In this document: positions 8,433-18,271 of the stretch, in pieces
Position numbering within the stretch: the first letter of the stretch is position 1
Layout: each line of letters opens with the position of its first letter
Source of the DNA: Paraburkholderia metrosideri
Lineage (GTDB): Bacteria > Pseudomonadota > Gammaproteobacteria > Burkholderiales > Burkholderiaceae
Direction of reading: 5' to 3'
Assembly (NCBI RefSeq): GCF_904848625.1
Contig: NZ_CAJHCP010000006.1
Coordinates: forward strand, 1-64,000
DNA: 64,000 nt
The notes under the pieces: generated by a model
What the model saw: only the letters and a program-made list of their open reading frames with translations
Database searches by the model: none
What the model was told of the DNA's origin: nothing
Translations under genes and position numbers: made by a program

Positions 8433-9034
8433 AGGAGCCCCTCGCGTTGAGCGACCGAACGTGCGTCGCGCGACCAGACGTCGATCAGCAGATCGGCTTC
8501 GTCATGATGCGCGAGACGCGACAGACCGCATCGCGCATCGAACAGCGCATGCGCGGTATCGGCGGATTCGAGTGCTTCGGCAAAGGGCCGCCGCCAGTGA
8601 CAGGCGAGCAGCGTGCCGTCCGTGGTCAGCGACGCGGCGATCCGCGCGGCCAGCGTTTCGAGTTCATCGGTATGCAGGTAATAGGCGAATTCGCTGATGA
8701 CGATCAGATCGAACGGCCCAGCTTCGGTCGGCCATTCGAGCGGCACGGTGCGTTGTTCGACACGCACTTGCGGCATGCCGGCGACGCGTTCGCGGGTCAA
8801 CGTCACGGCGCGCTCATGAAGGTCGGCGGCGAGTAGCGCATCGCAACGCGTGGCCAACTCCGCTGTCAATTCGCCATTCGCGCAACCGGGCTCGAAGGCG
8901 TTCCGGTAACGCGGACGCGGCAGCAACGCGAGCGTTAGTGTGCGTTTGCGACGCTCGTACCAGCCTTCGCGCAGATTCCACGGATCGTCGCTCTGCTGAT
9001 AGAGATCGTCGAAGTATTGGGCCGTCGAGTTCAT
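8429..9034 (-). CDS. NodS-like SAM-dependent methyltransferase
   Basis: 201 aa class I methyltransferase. The beginning (FDDLYQQSDDPWNLREGWYERRK) matches NodS-like enzymes; the SAM motif appears as FEPGCANGELTAELA (about residues 46-60) and the acidic loop as DLIVISEFAYYL. NodS itself N-methylates chitooligosaccharide signals; here no nod genes are present, so the acceptor is unknown. Coupled by overlap to the glycosyltransferase and 37 bases from the dehydrogenase-like gene. Start at 9034 fits the NodS N-terminus. Confidence 0.8.
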   Translation of the reverse strand: MNSTAQYFDDLYQQSDDPWNLREGWYERRKRTLTLALLPRPRYRNAFEPGCANGELTAELATRCDALLAADLHERAVTLTRERVAGMPQVRVEQRTVPLEWPTEAGPFDLIVISEFAYYLHTDELETLAARIAASLTTDGTLLACHWRRPFAEALESADTAHALFDARCGLSRLAHHDEADLLIDVWSRDARSVAQREGLL

Positions 9035-9071
9035 GCGGGCATCCTCCGCCCAATGAATTTCACCTGGAATC

Positions 9072-10340
9072 TCAGAGCGTCCATGGCGCGGCTCCCGGCG
9101 TGATCGCCTCAACGGCATCAGCGGCTGCCACGAGTTCGCCGAGCGACGCCAGATCGCGCTCCGCGTGACTTTGCCGCAGGAACACCGGCAGATCGGCGAG
9201 CGCGCGGGCAAAGCGCGCGTCGCGGCACAGCGGACCCGCGCCGAGCGTGCGCGTCGCGTGAGTCATGACGGCCGTCGCCGCTTCTTCGACTGCGAGACGC
9301 GCGCGCATGGCTTCACGCTGTGCATCCGCGAGCGGATTGGCGTCAATCTGCACCGCCGTTTCGCGCAGGACGGCGGCAGCCGACGCGAGGCCGACATCGA
9401 CCGCACCGAGATGAGCGAGTCGATGTGGATCGGCACGCTGCGCGCAGGCGGCGCGCAGCGTGCGGCCGATTTGTGCAGCAGCCCCGTACCAGCACGCAGC
9501 GATCCCTGCGCCGCCGTGCCAGAACCCCGGCCGACGCACATACGCATGCGCCGCGCCGACCAGCGTCGCAGGCGTTTTATCGAACCTGACATCGGCGCTT
9601 GCCGTGCTCCGCATGCCGACCGCCTGCCACTTCGAGGTATCGATCGAGATCGATGCGTGATCCATCGCGACGGCGGCTAGCACCGGCTCGTTATCCAGCC
9701 ACACGGTGACGAGCGCGTGGCTGACGGCCTCCGCGCCCGAACACCATGCCTTGGTCCCGGTCAGATACACCTGCGGGTTATCGGCGGCATTGTTTCGGAT
9801 TCCTGCGCGGACCGCCTGCACCCGCGCATCGGGCGGTTCGGCAGCCCACACGGCCCAGCGGCTCGCGGCAGGCGGTGTAGGACCGCGCAGTTCCGCGAGG
9901 ATGGCGAGCGCGTCGGTATGACCTTCGAACAGTTTGACGAGCGACAGGTCGCACGCGGCGACGGCCGCCAGCACGCGCCAGCGGGCCAGCGTCTGGCCCT
10001 GAGCGGGGAGCGGCAGCCATGGCGCACGGTCATAGCCATGTTCGACGAGCGTGCGCAAAGCCTCGCCCGGTGAGACGGGATCGTGGGAATCGAGACGCAT
10101 GCCGCGCAAAACGTGGTCGAGCGATGCAGCAACGGTTCCTTCCTGCTGCAAACCACGTTGTTGCGCAGAGGCCTCTTCAGATGTCGCGCCGGAAATGAAA
10201 TCGGAATCGGAATCGCGCGGAATTAGCCCGTCGCGGCTGACGCTTTTACCAGCCGGCAATGAAGTATTGCCGGACGTCCCGCCGGAATCTGCAAAAGACC
10301 GCGAATTGACGGCGGCCGTACGGTCACGCGTATCGAGCAT
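9072..10340 (-). CDS. Acyl-CoA dehydrogenase-like protein
   Basis: 422 aa. A variable, Ser/Gly-rich first 70 residues precede an acyl-CoA-dehydrogenase fold: middle domain with VYLTGTKAWCSGAE and a helical C-terminal domain (VDVGLASAAAVLRE, HATRTLGAGPLCRD). It is divergent from beta-oxidation enzymes and no catalytic glutamate can be assigned by eye. First gene of an operon with a NodS-like methyltransferase and a glycosyltransferase, suggesting a modification pathway rather than fatty-acid degradation. Start at 10340 chosen for the GGGAGG 5-6 bases upstream. Confidence 0.75.
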   Translation of the reverse strand: MLDTRDRTAAVNSRSFADSGGTSGNTSLPAGKSVSRDGLIPRDSDSDFISGATSEEASAQQRGLQQEGTVAASLDHVLRGMRLDSHDPVSPGEALRTLVEHGYDRAPWLPLPAQGQTLARWRVLAAVAACDLSLVKLFEGHTDALAILAELRGPTPPAASRWAVWAAEPPDARVQAVRAGIRNNAADNPQVYLTGTKAWCSGAEAVSHALVTVWLDNEPVLAAVAMDHASISIDTSKWQAVGMRSTASADVRFDKTPATLVGAAHAYVRRPGFWHGGAGIAACWYGAAAQIGRTLRAACAQRADPHRLAHLGAVDVGLASAAAVLRETAVQIDANPLADAQREAMRARLAVEEAATAVMTHATRTLGAGPLCRDARFARALADLPVFLRQSHAERDLASLGELVAAADAVEAITPGAAPWTL

Positions 10341-10562
10341 CGTGCCTCCCTGAAACGCTTCGATCAGCCCGCGCGCTTTCAATTGGCGGCAGAGCATACA
10401 AAGCGCACAGCAAGCGTCGTGCCTTAGCGATCAGACACGTGTGCATGTTGCGATCTTCAGGGACTTCGATCTATGCGAAGGTCAGCGCGCACCCCGTTGG
10501 CGAGACGGCAGCGCGGCCTCGACTGCGGGCGCGAAACGGTTAGGAAGCCGGCCAAGGAACGC

Positions 10563-12521
10563 CTAACCCCGCCGCCGCGCCTCCACCCGCGCGAGCAGAT
10601 CATCGAACAATGCCATCTCCACCGGCTTCACAAGGTGAGCATGAAAACCCGCTTCACGGGTGCGCTCGCGGTCGCTTGCATGACCGAAACCCGTCATCGC
10701 CGCATACATCGTGTCGGCCAGCTCAGGCATGTCACGCAGTACGGCGATGGTCGCGTAGCCATCCATCTTTGGCATCGCGATGTCGATCACGCCAAGGTGA
10801 GGCGCAAAGCGTGGCCCGATCTGGATCGCCTGCTCGCCGGAGTAGGCGATGCGCACTTCGTGGCCTTTGAGTTCGAGCAGCATCGCGAGGCTGTCGGCGG
10901 AATCGTGGTTGTCGTCGACCAGCAGAATTCGCAATGACGGCACCTCCTGCGGTGCGGCGCCTGTTTCATCGGCAGCGGCATCGGCCGGCCCCGCTGCGAG
11001 CGGCAAACTCAGCGTGAATGCGCTGCCGCATCCCGGCCCGTCACTGCTCGCAAAAATGCTGCCGCCATGCATTTCCACCAGCGACTTGCACAACGTCAGA
11101 CCGATGCCGAGCCCCCCCTCGCCCGAACTCTGCGACGCCTTTTCCTGCGCGAACAGTTCGAAAATCCGGTCTAGCGAACGCGCGGCAATACCGCACCCCG
11201 AATCGCGCACCTCGATCACCGCCATGTTGTAGTCGATACGGCCCGACACGTCGATGGTGCTGCCCACCGGCGAAAACTTCGACGCATTGTGCAGCAGGTT
11301 TTGCAGCACCTGCACGAGCCGTGTCATGTCGCCGCGAATGGTCATCGGATCGACCGGCAGATGCTCGACGACCTGCTGTTCGCGCCCATCGGTGAACGGC
11401 CGCGCGGCCTCGGTGGCGCGCGCGACCAACTCTGCCAGATCGACGCGCGCATAGCGCAGCTCGACCTTGTCCGACATGATCCGGCCCACATCGAGCAGAT
11501 CGTCGACGAGCCGCGTGAGGTGCGTGACCTGACGGTCGATCAGGTCGCGTGAACGCGCCAGCGTGGGGCTCAAACCGACTTCCAGCTGCATCACGCCCAC
11601 CGCATTGCGCACCGGCGCAAGCGGGTTGCGCAACTCATGCGCAAGCGTCGCAATAAACTCCCGCAGCCGTTCGCTTGAGCGCTCTGCCTCTTCTCGCTGA
11701 CGCCGCTCAGTCAGATCGCGCGTGACCTTGGCGAAGCCGCGCAACCGGTTCGACTCGTCATGCACGGCCGTGATGTTGACGTTCGCCCAGAAGGTCGTGC
11801 CGTCCTTGCGCACTCGCCAGCCTTCGTCTTCCACATGGCCGATCTGCCGCGCGATGGCCAGCTCACGCGCTGGCTTGCCCGCCGCGGCCTCTTCAGGCAG
11901 ATAAAACTGCGAGAAATGCCGGCCGACGATTTCCTCGCGCATGTATCCCTTGATGCGCGCCGCGCCCGCGTTCCAGCTGATCACGAAGCCTTGCGGATCG
12001 AGCATGAAAATCGCGTAATCCTTGACACTGTCGACCAGCAGCCGGAACCGCTCCTCGCTTTGCCGCAACGCTTCGACATACTCGCGCTGCGCGCTCAGGT
12101 CGCGGGTGATCTTCGCGAAGCCGGTCAGGACGCCGGCATCGTTACGGATCGCCGTGATCACGACGTTCGACCAGAAGGTCGTGCCGTCCTTGCGAACCCG
12201 CCAGCCTTCATCTTCGAAACGGCCGGTCAGCGACGCCTGTTGCAACTCATACGCGGGCCAGCCGCGCGCTACGGCTTCTTCGGTATAAAAGCGCGAGAAA
12301 TGCTGACCGACGATTTCCGGTTCCGTGTAACCCTGCAGCATCTGCGCCCCGACGTTCCAGCTGACGATGCGCCCCGTGGCGTCGAGCAGGAAGATTGCAT
12401 AGTCTTCGATCGCCTGCACGAGTTGCCAGTAATCGACGTCGAGAGGCCGGGACGGACGCGTTGCGGCCACACGGGGCGGCTTATCGTTGTCACGGGGAGG
12501 AGGAACATCAAGCTGGTTCAT
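10563..12521 (-). CDS. PAS-PAS hybrid sensor histidine kinase
   Basis: 652 aa and no membrane segment, so cytoplasmic. Two PAS domains (about 33-145 and 160-270) share nearly identical C-terminal halves (GWRVRKDGTTFW in both). Then HisKA with H-box ATLAHELRNP (phosphorylated His about 295), HATPase with N412 and G boxes (DSGCGI, GLGIGLTL), and a C-terminal receiver with the DD pair at 536-537 and phospho-acceptor Asp about 580. No output regulator is adjacent. The start is uncertain; 12521 begins just before the first PAS, with 12554 as alternative. Confidence 0.85.
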   Translation of the reverse strand: MNQLDVPPPRDNDKPPRVAATRPSRPLDVDYWQLVQAIEDYAIFLLDATGRIVSWNVGAQMLQGYTEPEIVGQHFSRFYTEEAVARGWPAYELQQASLTGRFEDEGWRVRKDGTTFWSNVVITAIRNDAGVLTGFAKITRDLSAQREYVEALRQSEERFRLLVDSVKDYAIFMLDPQGFVISWNAGAARIKGYMREEIVGRHFSQFYLPEEAAAGKPARELAIARQIGHVEDEGWRVRKDGTTFWANVNITAVHDESNRLRGFAKVTRDLTERRQREEAERSSERLREFIATLAHELRNPLAPVRNAVGVMQLEVGLSPTLARSRDLIDRQVTHLTRLVDDLLDVGRIMSDKVELRYARVDLAELVARATEAARPFTDGREQQVVEHLPVDPMTIRGDMTRLVQVLQNLLHNASKFSPVGSTIDVSGRIDYNMAVIEVRDSGCGIAARSLDRIFELFAQEKASQSSGEGGLGIGLTLCKSLVEMHGGSIFASSDGPGCGSAFTLSLPLAAGPADAAADETGAAPQEVPSLRILLVDDNHDSADSLAMLLELKGHEVRIAYSGEQAIQIGPRFAPHLGVIDIAMPKMDGYATIAVLRDMPELADTMYAAMTGFGHASDRERTREAGFHAHLVKPVEMALFDDLLARVEARRRG

Positions 12522-12732
12522 TGTGCGAAAGTAGAGGGGTTTTGCCGGAAGCATACACCGCGCGTGGGGCGTTGCCTCGCCCTGTGCCTTATGGTTTCAC
12601 CCAGGGGCGCACCGATCCAGGTCTGGAGGCGGCGCGACGCAGCGCTGCCGTGCTCGGTGCGAAATATCAGGCCCCGCGCTTGCTACTTCGATGGCTACTT
12701 CACTTCGAAGCATCGACCTAAAGGAGCCTCAA

Positions 12733-12972
12733 TTGAAACAAGCCTTCACGACCCTCGCCTTCGCCGCCGCCCTGGCACTTGCCAGCACCGTCGCCCATGC
12801 CGAAGGCTGCACTAAAGGCGCCGTGGTTGGCGGCGTCACCGGCCACGTTGCCGGGGATCATGGCGTGGCCGGCGCAGCCGCAGGCTGCGCAGTCGGCCAT
12901 CACGAAGCGAAGAAGAAAGACAAGGCGGCCAGCGCGGCGGCAGCGGGCGCGAGTCAGCCGGAGGGGAAATAA
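12733..12972 (+). CDS. Small secreted glycine-zipper protein
   Basis: 79 aa. Signal peptide of about 24 residues (ending TVAHA), then a glycine-rich segment GAVVGGVTGHVAGDHGVAGAAAGCAVGHH resembling glycine-zipper outer-membrane motifs, and a Lys/Ala-rich tail. I use the TTG at 12733 because AAAGGAG lies just upstream and the signal peptide begins there; a longer ATG reading from 12691 lacks these supports. Function unknown; such proteins often associate with the envelope. Confidence 0.7.
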   Translation: MKQAFTTLAFAAALALASTVAHAEGCTKGAVVGGVTGHVAGDHGVAGAAAGCAVGHHEAKKKDKAASAAAAGASQPEGK

Positions 12973-13121
12973 CGTTTAACGCTGAACGGCATTTGAGCCG
13001 AACGCCAGGCTCGAATGCGTCACCTCTGGAAAGGCCGGTCGTGACAGCATTGTCGCGACCGGTCCGCCTGAAGAAACCGCTATGCCCGGAATGGATAAAT
13101 CATCGGGACGGGAAAGCGTAT

Positions 13122-14177
13122 TCACCCTGCCGCCCCGACTTTTTCCGCGAGCTTCGCGTCATAGCTCGAATGAACGTGTACGCGCTTTTTGTCAGGATAA
13201 GCATATGAATACGCTTTGCGCAGCGCGAGCGACGCTTCGTGAAATCCCGACAGAATCAGCTTCTGCTTATTCGGATAATTGGCAATGTCGCCCACCGCGA
13301 AAATGCCAGGCCGCGAGCTTTCATAGCAGGAGGTATCCACATCGACACGGCCGCCATGAATCGTCAGTCCCCACTGGGCGATCGGACCGAGGTCCGCTAC
13401 CAGTCCGTATAGCGCAACGACATGCTCGGTATCGAGTTGCGTCTCGCCTTCGAGCTGGCGCAACGTCAGCGACTTCAGCGTGTCGCCCTCGACGTTGAGC
13501 CCCGCAATTGCACCGACCATAAAATCCATCTCGCCTGCCGCCACCGCGCGCCGCATCAATTCGACACTCGAATCGGCCGCGCTGAACCCATTGCGCCGAT
13601 GCACCAGCGTCACGCGCCGCGCAACCTTGCGCAACGCGAGTGCCCAATCGAGCGCTGAATCGCCGCCGCCGGCGACCACCACGATCCGGTCGGCGAAATC
13701 GGCGAGACGCGGCACGCTGTAATGCACATGACGTGTCTCCAGCGGCACGGCTTCAGCGAGCGCCAGCTTTTGCGGCACGAACGCGCCGTTGCCCGCGGCC
13801 AGCAGAATAGCCGCGACGTCGAACGTAAGACCGCCGTGGGTCAGCACGGTCCAGCGACCATCTGCGCGCTGCTCGGCCGATTCGACCCGCTGTTCGAGGT
13901 GAATCGGCACGTTGAACGGCTTGCACTGCGCGATCAACCGATCGACCAGCTCGCGCGCGGTGCACGACGGAATGGCGGGAATGTCGTAGATGGGCTTGTC
14001 GGGATAAAGCTCGATGCATTGGCCGCCGACCTTGTCGAGCACGTCGACGATCTGGCATGACAGGCCGATCACGCCGGCTTCGAAAGCCGCAAACAGGCCC
14101 ACGGGGCCGGCGCCGACGATCAGGACGTCGGAGCGGACTGGCGGCGAACAGGAAGCGGCGGCGGACGTCATGAGCAT
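13122..14177 (-). CDS. Ferredoxin/flavodoxin-NADP+ reductase, thioredoxin-reductase type
   Basis: 351 aa FAD enzyme. FAD-binding GAGPVG at residues 22-27, NADPH-binding GGGDSALDWA near 170-180, and the closing FAD motif GIFAVGDIANYP about 295. There is no CxxC redox pair, which separates it from true thioredoxin reductases and fits the FNR2 group that reduces ferredoxin or flavodoxin with NADPH. Single gene. The rightward interval 14178-14439 holds no gene. Confidence 0.87.
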   Translation of the reverse strand: MLMTSAAASCSPPVRSDVLIVGAGPVGLFAAFEAGVIGLSCQIVDVLDKVGGQCIELYPDKPIYDIPAIPSCTARELVDRLIAQCKPFNVPIHLEQRVESAEQRADGRWTVLTHGGLTFDVAAILLAAGNGAFVPQKLALAEAVPLETRHVHYSVPRLADFADRIVVVAGGGDSALDWALALRKVARRVTLVHRRNGFSAADSSVELMRRAVAAGEMDFMVGAIAGLNVEGDTLKSLTLRQLEGETQLDTEHVVALYGLVADLGPIAQWGLTIHGGRVDVDTSCYESSRPGIFAVGDIANYPNKQKLILSGFHEASLALRKAYSYAYPDKKRVHVHSSYDAKLAEKVGAAG

Positions 14178-14439
14178 GTCTCTTCAATTGGGCGATGGCT
14201 CACCATACCGAATCGACAGAAGCGCAGCAACGATGCCATTACAGGTGATAAGGACGCTTGCGCGATTTGCCCCAGACCTTGCTCACGCTCGTTCACACGC
14301 AAAAGTGGTTACCTGAAATTAGCCTGAATCGGTCATTTTTAGAATCCATTTCGAGGACTAAGATTCATTCATCGCGTCACGGAATGCCGGCAAAAACAGC
14401 GTCCCGCTCCGCGTTCAACCATCCACTCAGGAGTGCATC

Positions 14440-14877
14440 ATGGAACAACGTCTCGACTTCTATAAAGCCAATCCCGCCGCCATCAAGGCACTGCTCGGCG
14501 TTGAAGAACGGATCGGCAAATCGGCGCTCGAAAAATCGCTGACCGAACTGGTGCGCCTGCGTGCGTCGCAGATCAACGGCTGTGCATTTTGTGTCGACAT
14601 GCACACCACTGACGCCCGCAAAGGCGGCGAAACCGAACGGCGTCTCGCCACCGTGGTGGTCTGGCGCGAAACACCGTTCTTCACCGACCGCGAACGCGCC
14701 GCGCTCGAATGGACCGAAGCGGTGACGCTGGTGTCGCACGAGCACGTGCCTGACGCCGTGTGGCAAACCGTGCGTCCGCATTTCAGCGATGAGGAGCTGG
14801 TCGACCTGACGCTGCTGATCTCGGCGATCAACGCATGGAACCGCTTTGCGATTGCTTTCCGCAAGATGCCCGCATGA
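14440..14877 (+). CDS. AhpD-like carboxymuconolactone decarboxylase-family protein
   Basis: 145 aa, all helical. The redox motif C48-A-F-C51 followed by H55 is that of alkylhydroperoxidase-D-like proteins, which reduce peroxides through a cysteine pair. Good Shine-Dalgarno (AGGAG). Stands alone. The exact substrate cannot be told from sequence; many such genes are co-regulated with oxidative stress responses. Confidence 0.85.
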   Translation: MEQRLDFYKANPAAIKALLGVEERIGKSALEKSLTELVRLRASQINGCAFCVDMHTTDARKGGETERRLATVVVWRETPFFTDRERAALEWTEAVTLVSHEHVPDAVWQTVRPHFSDEELVDLTLLISAINAWNRFAIAFRKMPA

Positions 14878-14892
14878 AGGCTCCGCGCTGCA

Positions 14893-14942
14893 CGGGAGGC
14901 TGATGATGCAAACGCTTGGGCGAATGCTTAATCAGCCTCCCG
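14893..14942. terminator. 12-bp perfect hairpin between convergent genes
   Basis: CGGGAGGCTGAT (14893-14904) and ATCAGCCTCCCG (14931-14942) form a perfect stem around a 26-base loop. It lies between the convergent AhpD-like and LysR genes and may stop transcription from either side, although neither strand has a U-tract. Confidence 0.45.
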
Positions 14943-15026
14943 CGCTGCCGCCACTCGCGGTGTCATGTCGTGTCTCGTCTTATCCTGCGAAGCCCTTGCG
15001 CAACAGCGTTTTTTCCCGCCGCATTC

Positions 15027-15887
15027 TCATTCGCCGATCCACGAGCCCCGCAGGTCGCTGTCATGCAGCAATTGCAGCAGCGTTCCCGCAGGACGGCTGA
15101 GCCGCTTCGCCGCGAGCGCGATGAATTCCACCGAAGGCAGCGTCGGCAGACCGGCCGCATTCAACGGCGGCGTCAGTCCGCGCGCGGCCAGATACTGCGG
15201 ACGCACGGTAATGCCCAGCCCGCCGCGCGCAGCGGCAATGCAACCCGAATGGCTGCTGCTGGTGCACACCACTTGCCAGCTAAAGCCCGCCTCCGCCAAC
15301 GCGTCGAGCACGACCGCCCGCGTCACGCTTGGCTCGGCGACCAGAATCAGCGGCAGCGGCTGGCTCAGATCGACCAGCGTGCCCGCGCGCGCCAGCCACT
15401 CCAGCCGTCCGGTGAAAAGCGGTACGCCGCGCCGGTCGCCGAGACGGCGTTTGCCCACCAGCAGATCGATCTCCCCTGCGTCGAGCAGTTCGTAGAGCTT
15501 GCCGGTCATGCCGATGGTGATTTCCAGTTCGACATCGGGATGCGCGTCGCGAAACGCCGCCAGCACGGTGGGCAGCGGGCCGAGCGCGACATCGTCCGAT
15601 GAACCGAGGCGCACGCGGCCTTTCAGACGCGGCGCGCGGAACTGCGATTCGGCCCGCGCGAGCGCCTGCAGGATCACGCTGGCATGCGCGAGCATGGCCT
15701 CGCCGTCGGGGGTCATCGCCAGCGAATGGGTGTCGCGCACGAACAGGCGCCGGCCAACGCTCTCTTCGAGCCGCCGGATATGTTCGCTGACGCTCGACTG
15801 CGTCAGGTTCAGCCGGCGCCCTGCGTCGGTAAAGCTATGGCAGGCGGCGACGGTGGCGAAAGTCTTGAGCCAGATGGGATTGAGCAT
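15027..15887 (-). CDS. LysR-family transcriptional regulator
   Basis: 286 aa. N-terminal winged helix-turn-helix (about 1-60, with SFTDAGRRLNLTQSSVSEHIRRLE) and a periplasmic-binding-protein-like effector domain. It is divergent from the DHA2 exporter at 16045 with about 157 bases between, the usual arrangement for a LysR protein controlling its neighbour; the effector is unknown. Confidence 0.88.
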   Translation of the reverse strand: MLNPIWLKTFATVAACHSFTDAGRRLNLTQSSVSEHIRRLEESVGRRLFVRDTHSLAMTPDGEAMLAHASVILQALARAESQFRAPRLKGRVRLGSSDDVALGPLPTVLAAFRDAHPDVELEITIGMTGKLYELLDAGEIDLLVGKRRLGDRRGVPLFTGRLEWLARAGTLVDLSQPLPLILVAEPSVTRAVVLDALAEAGFSWQVVCTSSSHSGCIAAARGGLGITVRPQYLAARGLTPPLNAAGLPTLPSVEFIALAAKRLSRPAGTLLQLLHDSDLRGSWIGE

Positions 15888-16044
15888 GATGCAACATTGT
15901 CGCGCTGGTTATCGGCAAAGTCGATAACAGTCAACACTCCTAGTGGGGTTCCCGATTGACGGCAATGTCAATATCATGACGGAATTCCCCCCATGATTGC
16001 CCCGCGCGCAGACGCCATCCAGGCCTCCGGGCGCGCCGAAAAAA

Positions 16045-17445
16045 ATGACCAAGGATTCCGCCCAGACCGCGCTACTGTGGATCGTCGCCGCCGGTTTTTT
16101 CATGCAATCGCTCGACACGACGATCGTCAACACCGCGCTGCCGTCGATTGCCCATAGCCTGCACGTCGCGCCGCTCGCGATGCAGCCGATCGTGGTGGCC
16201 TACACGCTGACCATGGCCATGCTTACGCCCGCCTCCGGCTGGCTCGCCGACCGCTTCGGCACGCGGCGCGTGTACTTCACGGCGATTCTGATCTTCGTGC
16301 TCGGCTCGGTCTGCTGCGCGAGCGCGCATACGCTCGGGCAACTGGTGATGGCGCGCGTGCTGCAAGGCGTCGGCGGCTCGATGCTGCTGCCGATCGGACG
16401 GCTCGCCGTGCTGCGCAGCGTCTCGGGCGAACAGTACGTCTCGGCGCTCGCGTTTATTTCGATTGCGGGGCAACTGGGGCCGATCGCCGGCCCGACGCTC
16501 GGCGGCTATTTCGTTCAGGCCATCACGTGGCACTGGATTTTTCTGATCAATGTGCCGATCGGCGCGGTGGGTCTGTACGCGGTGCAACGGTATCTGCCGT
16601 CGCATGGTGAAGCCAAGGCGCCGCCGTTCGACTTTATCGGCTGCGGGTTGCTGTCGCTATGCATGATCGCGTTCTCGCTCGCGATCGACGCGCCGGCTCA
16701 TTCGCATCGGGCCGCATGGTCGGCGGGGCTGTTCGTGCTCGCGGTGGTGAGCGCGCTGGCCTACATTCCATACGCCAGGCATCGGCGCGACCCGCTTTTC
16801 AAGCTCTCGCTGTTTGGCGAGCCGAACTTCAGCGTCGGCCTGATCGGCAATCTGGTCTGCCGCGTCGGCTCCAGCGCGGTGCCGTTTCTCGTGCCGCTGC
16901 TGCTGCAATTGCAACTGGGCTATTCGCCGCTGCATTCCGGCTTGATGATGCTGCCCGCCGCGCTGGCCGGCACGCTCGCCAAGCGCTGGATCGCCCCGCT
17001 CGTGCGCCGCTATGGCTATGACACGTTCCTGCTGGTCAATACGGTGATCGTCGGGTCGGCCATCGTGTCGTTCGCGCTGATTTCGCGCGGCACCCCGCTC
17101 GTGATCGAGGCTGCGATCCTGGCGGTGTTCGGCGCGGCCAATTCCATGCAGTTCGCGGCGATGAACAGCGTCACGCTCAAGGGCCTGTCTCACGAAGATG
17201 CGGGCAGCGGCAACAGCCTCTTTTCAATGGTGCAGATGCTGGCGATCGGGTTGGGCGTGTCGATCGGCGGCGGGCTGGTGAATGTGTTCTCCGCGCAATG
17301 GGGTTCGGCCGAACTCGGGTTCCGGCTGAGCTTCGTGTGTGTCGGCGTGATTACGCTGGTGTCGGCGTGGATTTTCCGTCACCTCGACGACGCGTCGGGT
17401 ACGAGTCCCGTGCGGGGTCAGGCGGCGCCGAGCGCCGGGCGTTGA
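16045..17445 (+). CDS. MFS exporter, DHA2 (EmrB/QacA) family
   Basis: 466 aa membrane protein. DHA2 signature MQSLDTTIVNTALPSIA in the first helix, motif A GWLADRFGTRRVYF, and motif C GPIAGPTLGGYF. Likely a proton-coupled exporter of drugs or aromatic compounds. Its divergent LysR neighbour probably regulates it. The start at 16045 (ATG) aligns with the family N-terminus; a TTG at 15997 is in frame but adds an unlikely basic extension. Confidence 0.85.
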   Translation: MTKDSAQTALLWIVAAGFFMQSLDTTIVNTALPSIAHSLHVAPLAMQPIVVAYTLTMAMLTPASGWLADRFGTRRVYFTAILIFVLGSVCCASAHTLGQLVMARVLQGVGGSMLLPIGRLAVLRSVSGEQYVSALAFISIAGQLGPIAGPTLGGYFVQAITWHWIFLINVPIGAVGLYAVQRYLPSHGEAKAPPFDFIGCGLLSLCMIAFSLAIDAPAHSHRAAWSAGLFVLAVVSALAYIPYARHRRDPLFKLSLFGEPNFSVGLIGNLVCRVGSSAVPFLVPLLLQLQLGYSPLHSGLMMLPAALAGTLAKRWIAPLVRRYGYDTFLLVNTVIVGSAIVSFALISRGTPLVIEAAILAVFGAANSMQFAAMNSVTLKGLSHEDAGSGNSLFSMVQMLAIGLGVSIGGGLVNVFSAQWGSAELGFRLSFVCVGVITLVSAWIFRHLDDASGTSPVRGQAAPSAGR

Positions 17446-17494
17446 GGTGGGGGCGGCGGCTTGGGCCGCGGCTTGGGGAGAAGCATGACCAGCC

Positions 17495-18271
17495 TCACCC
17501 CGGCAAGCGCACGCCCGAGAAACCTTCACACGCTTCGATCAAGCGCTCCTGCGCTGCAACGTCGCGCAGCGCCGGATGCGTGTCACGCGGCTTCATGTGA
17601 TAGAAATACCCGCCGCTCACCATGGCCGCCGGTTCGTCGCTGACCGCGAGCCAGACCTGGGTTGTCGGCGCGGCCTGTAGATCGTCCGGCGCGCCCCTGC
17701 CGCCCATTTTCGTCGCGACCCAGCCCGGCTCCAGCGCATTCGACAACACCCCTGGCCAGCGACGCGCGATCGCGAACGCCAGCAGCGCGTCGTGCAACTT
17801 CGAGTCCGAATACGCGGCGGTCCCCTGCCACGGACGCCGCTCCCACGCCAGGTCGACCAGACTCGCATCGCCGCTGCGATGCAAACCCGAGCTCAGATAG
17901 ACGAGCCGCTTCGGCGGCTCGATCAATGCGGTCAACATATACGGAGCCAGCGTGTTGACCGCGAACACATGCGGCAACCCATCGACGCTCGCCACCCGGC
18001 GCGGCTCCTGAAAGCCGACCGCCGCATTGTGAATCACGGCATCGAAGCGGCCGAGCTGATTGACCTGCGCGGCAAGCGCAATGGTCGCCGCGATACTCGA
18101 CAGATCGCCGACGAGTGCAGTCTGTGCACCGGGCACTGCCTTCAGTGCATCGTCAGCTCGCGCGGCGCTGCGCGCGTGCAAAACGACCTCGTGCCCTGCC
18201 TCGACGAGCAGACGAGCCGCCATTTTCCCAAGTCCATCGGCAGAACCGGTAATAAAAACTCGCGACATCAC
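17495..18271 (-). CDS. Short-chain dehydrogenase/reductase
   Basis: 258 aa. Rossmann motif TGSADGLGK (residues 8-16), NAAVG around 85 and the catalytic YSDSK (Y-x3-K) near 155. Substrate unknown. Divergent from the LysR gene at 18521 with about 250 bases between, so probably its target. Convergent with the MFS gene on its other side. Confidence 0.85.
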   Translation of the reverse strand: MMSRVFITGSADGLGKMAARLLVEAGHEVVLHARSAARADDALKAVPGAQTALVGDLSSIAATIALAAQVNQLGRFDAVIHNAAVGFQEPRRVASVDGLPHVFAVNTLAPYMLTALIEPPKRLVYLSSGLHRSGDASLVDLAWERRPWQGTAAYSDSKLHDALLAFAIARRWPGVLSNALEPGWVATKMGGRGAPDDLQAAPTTQVWLAVSDEPAAMVSGGYFYHMKPRDTHPALRDVAAQERLIEACEGFSGVRLPG

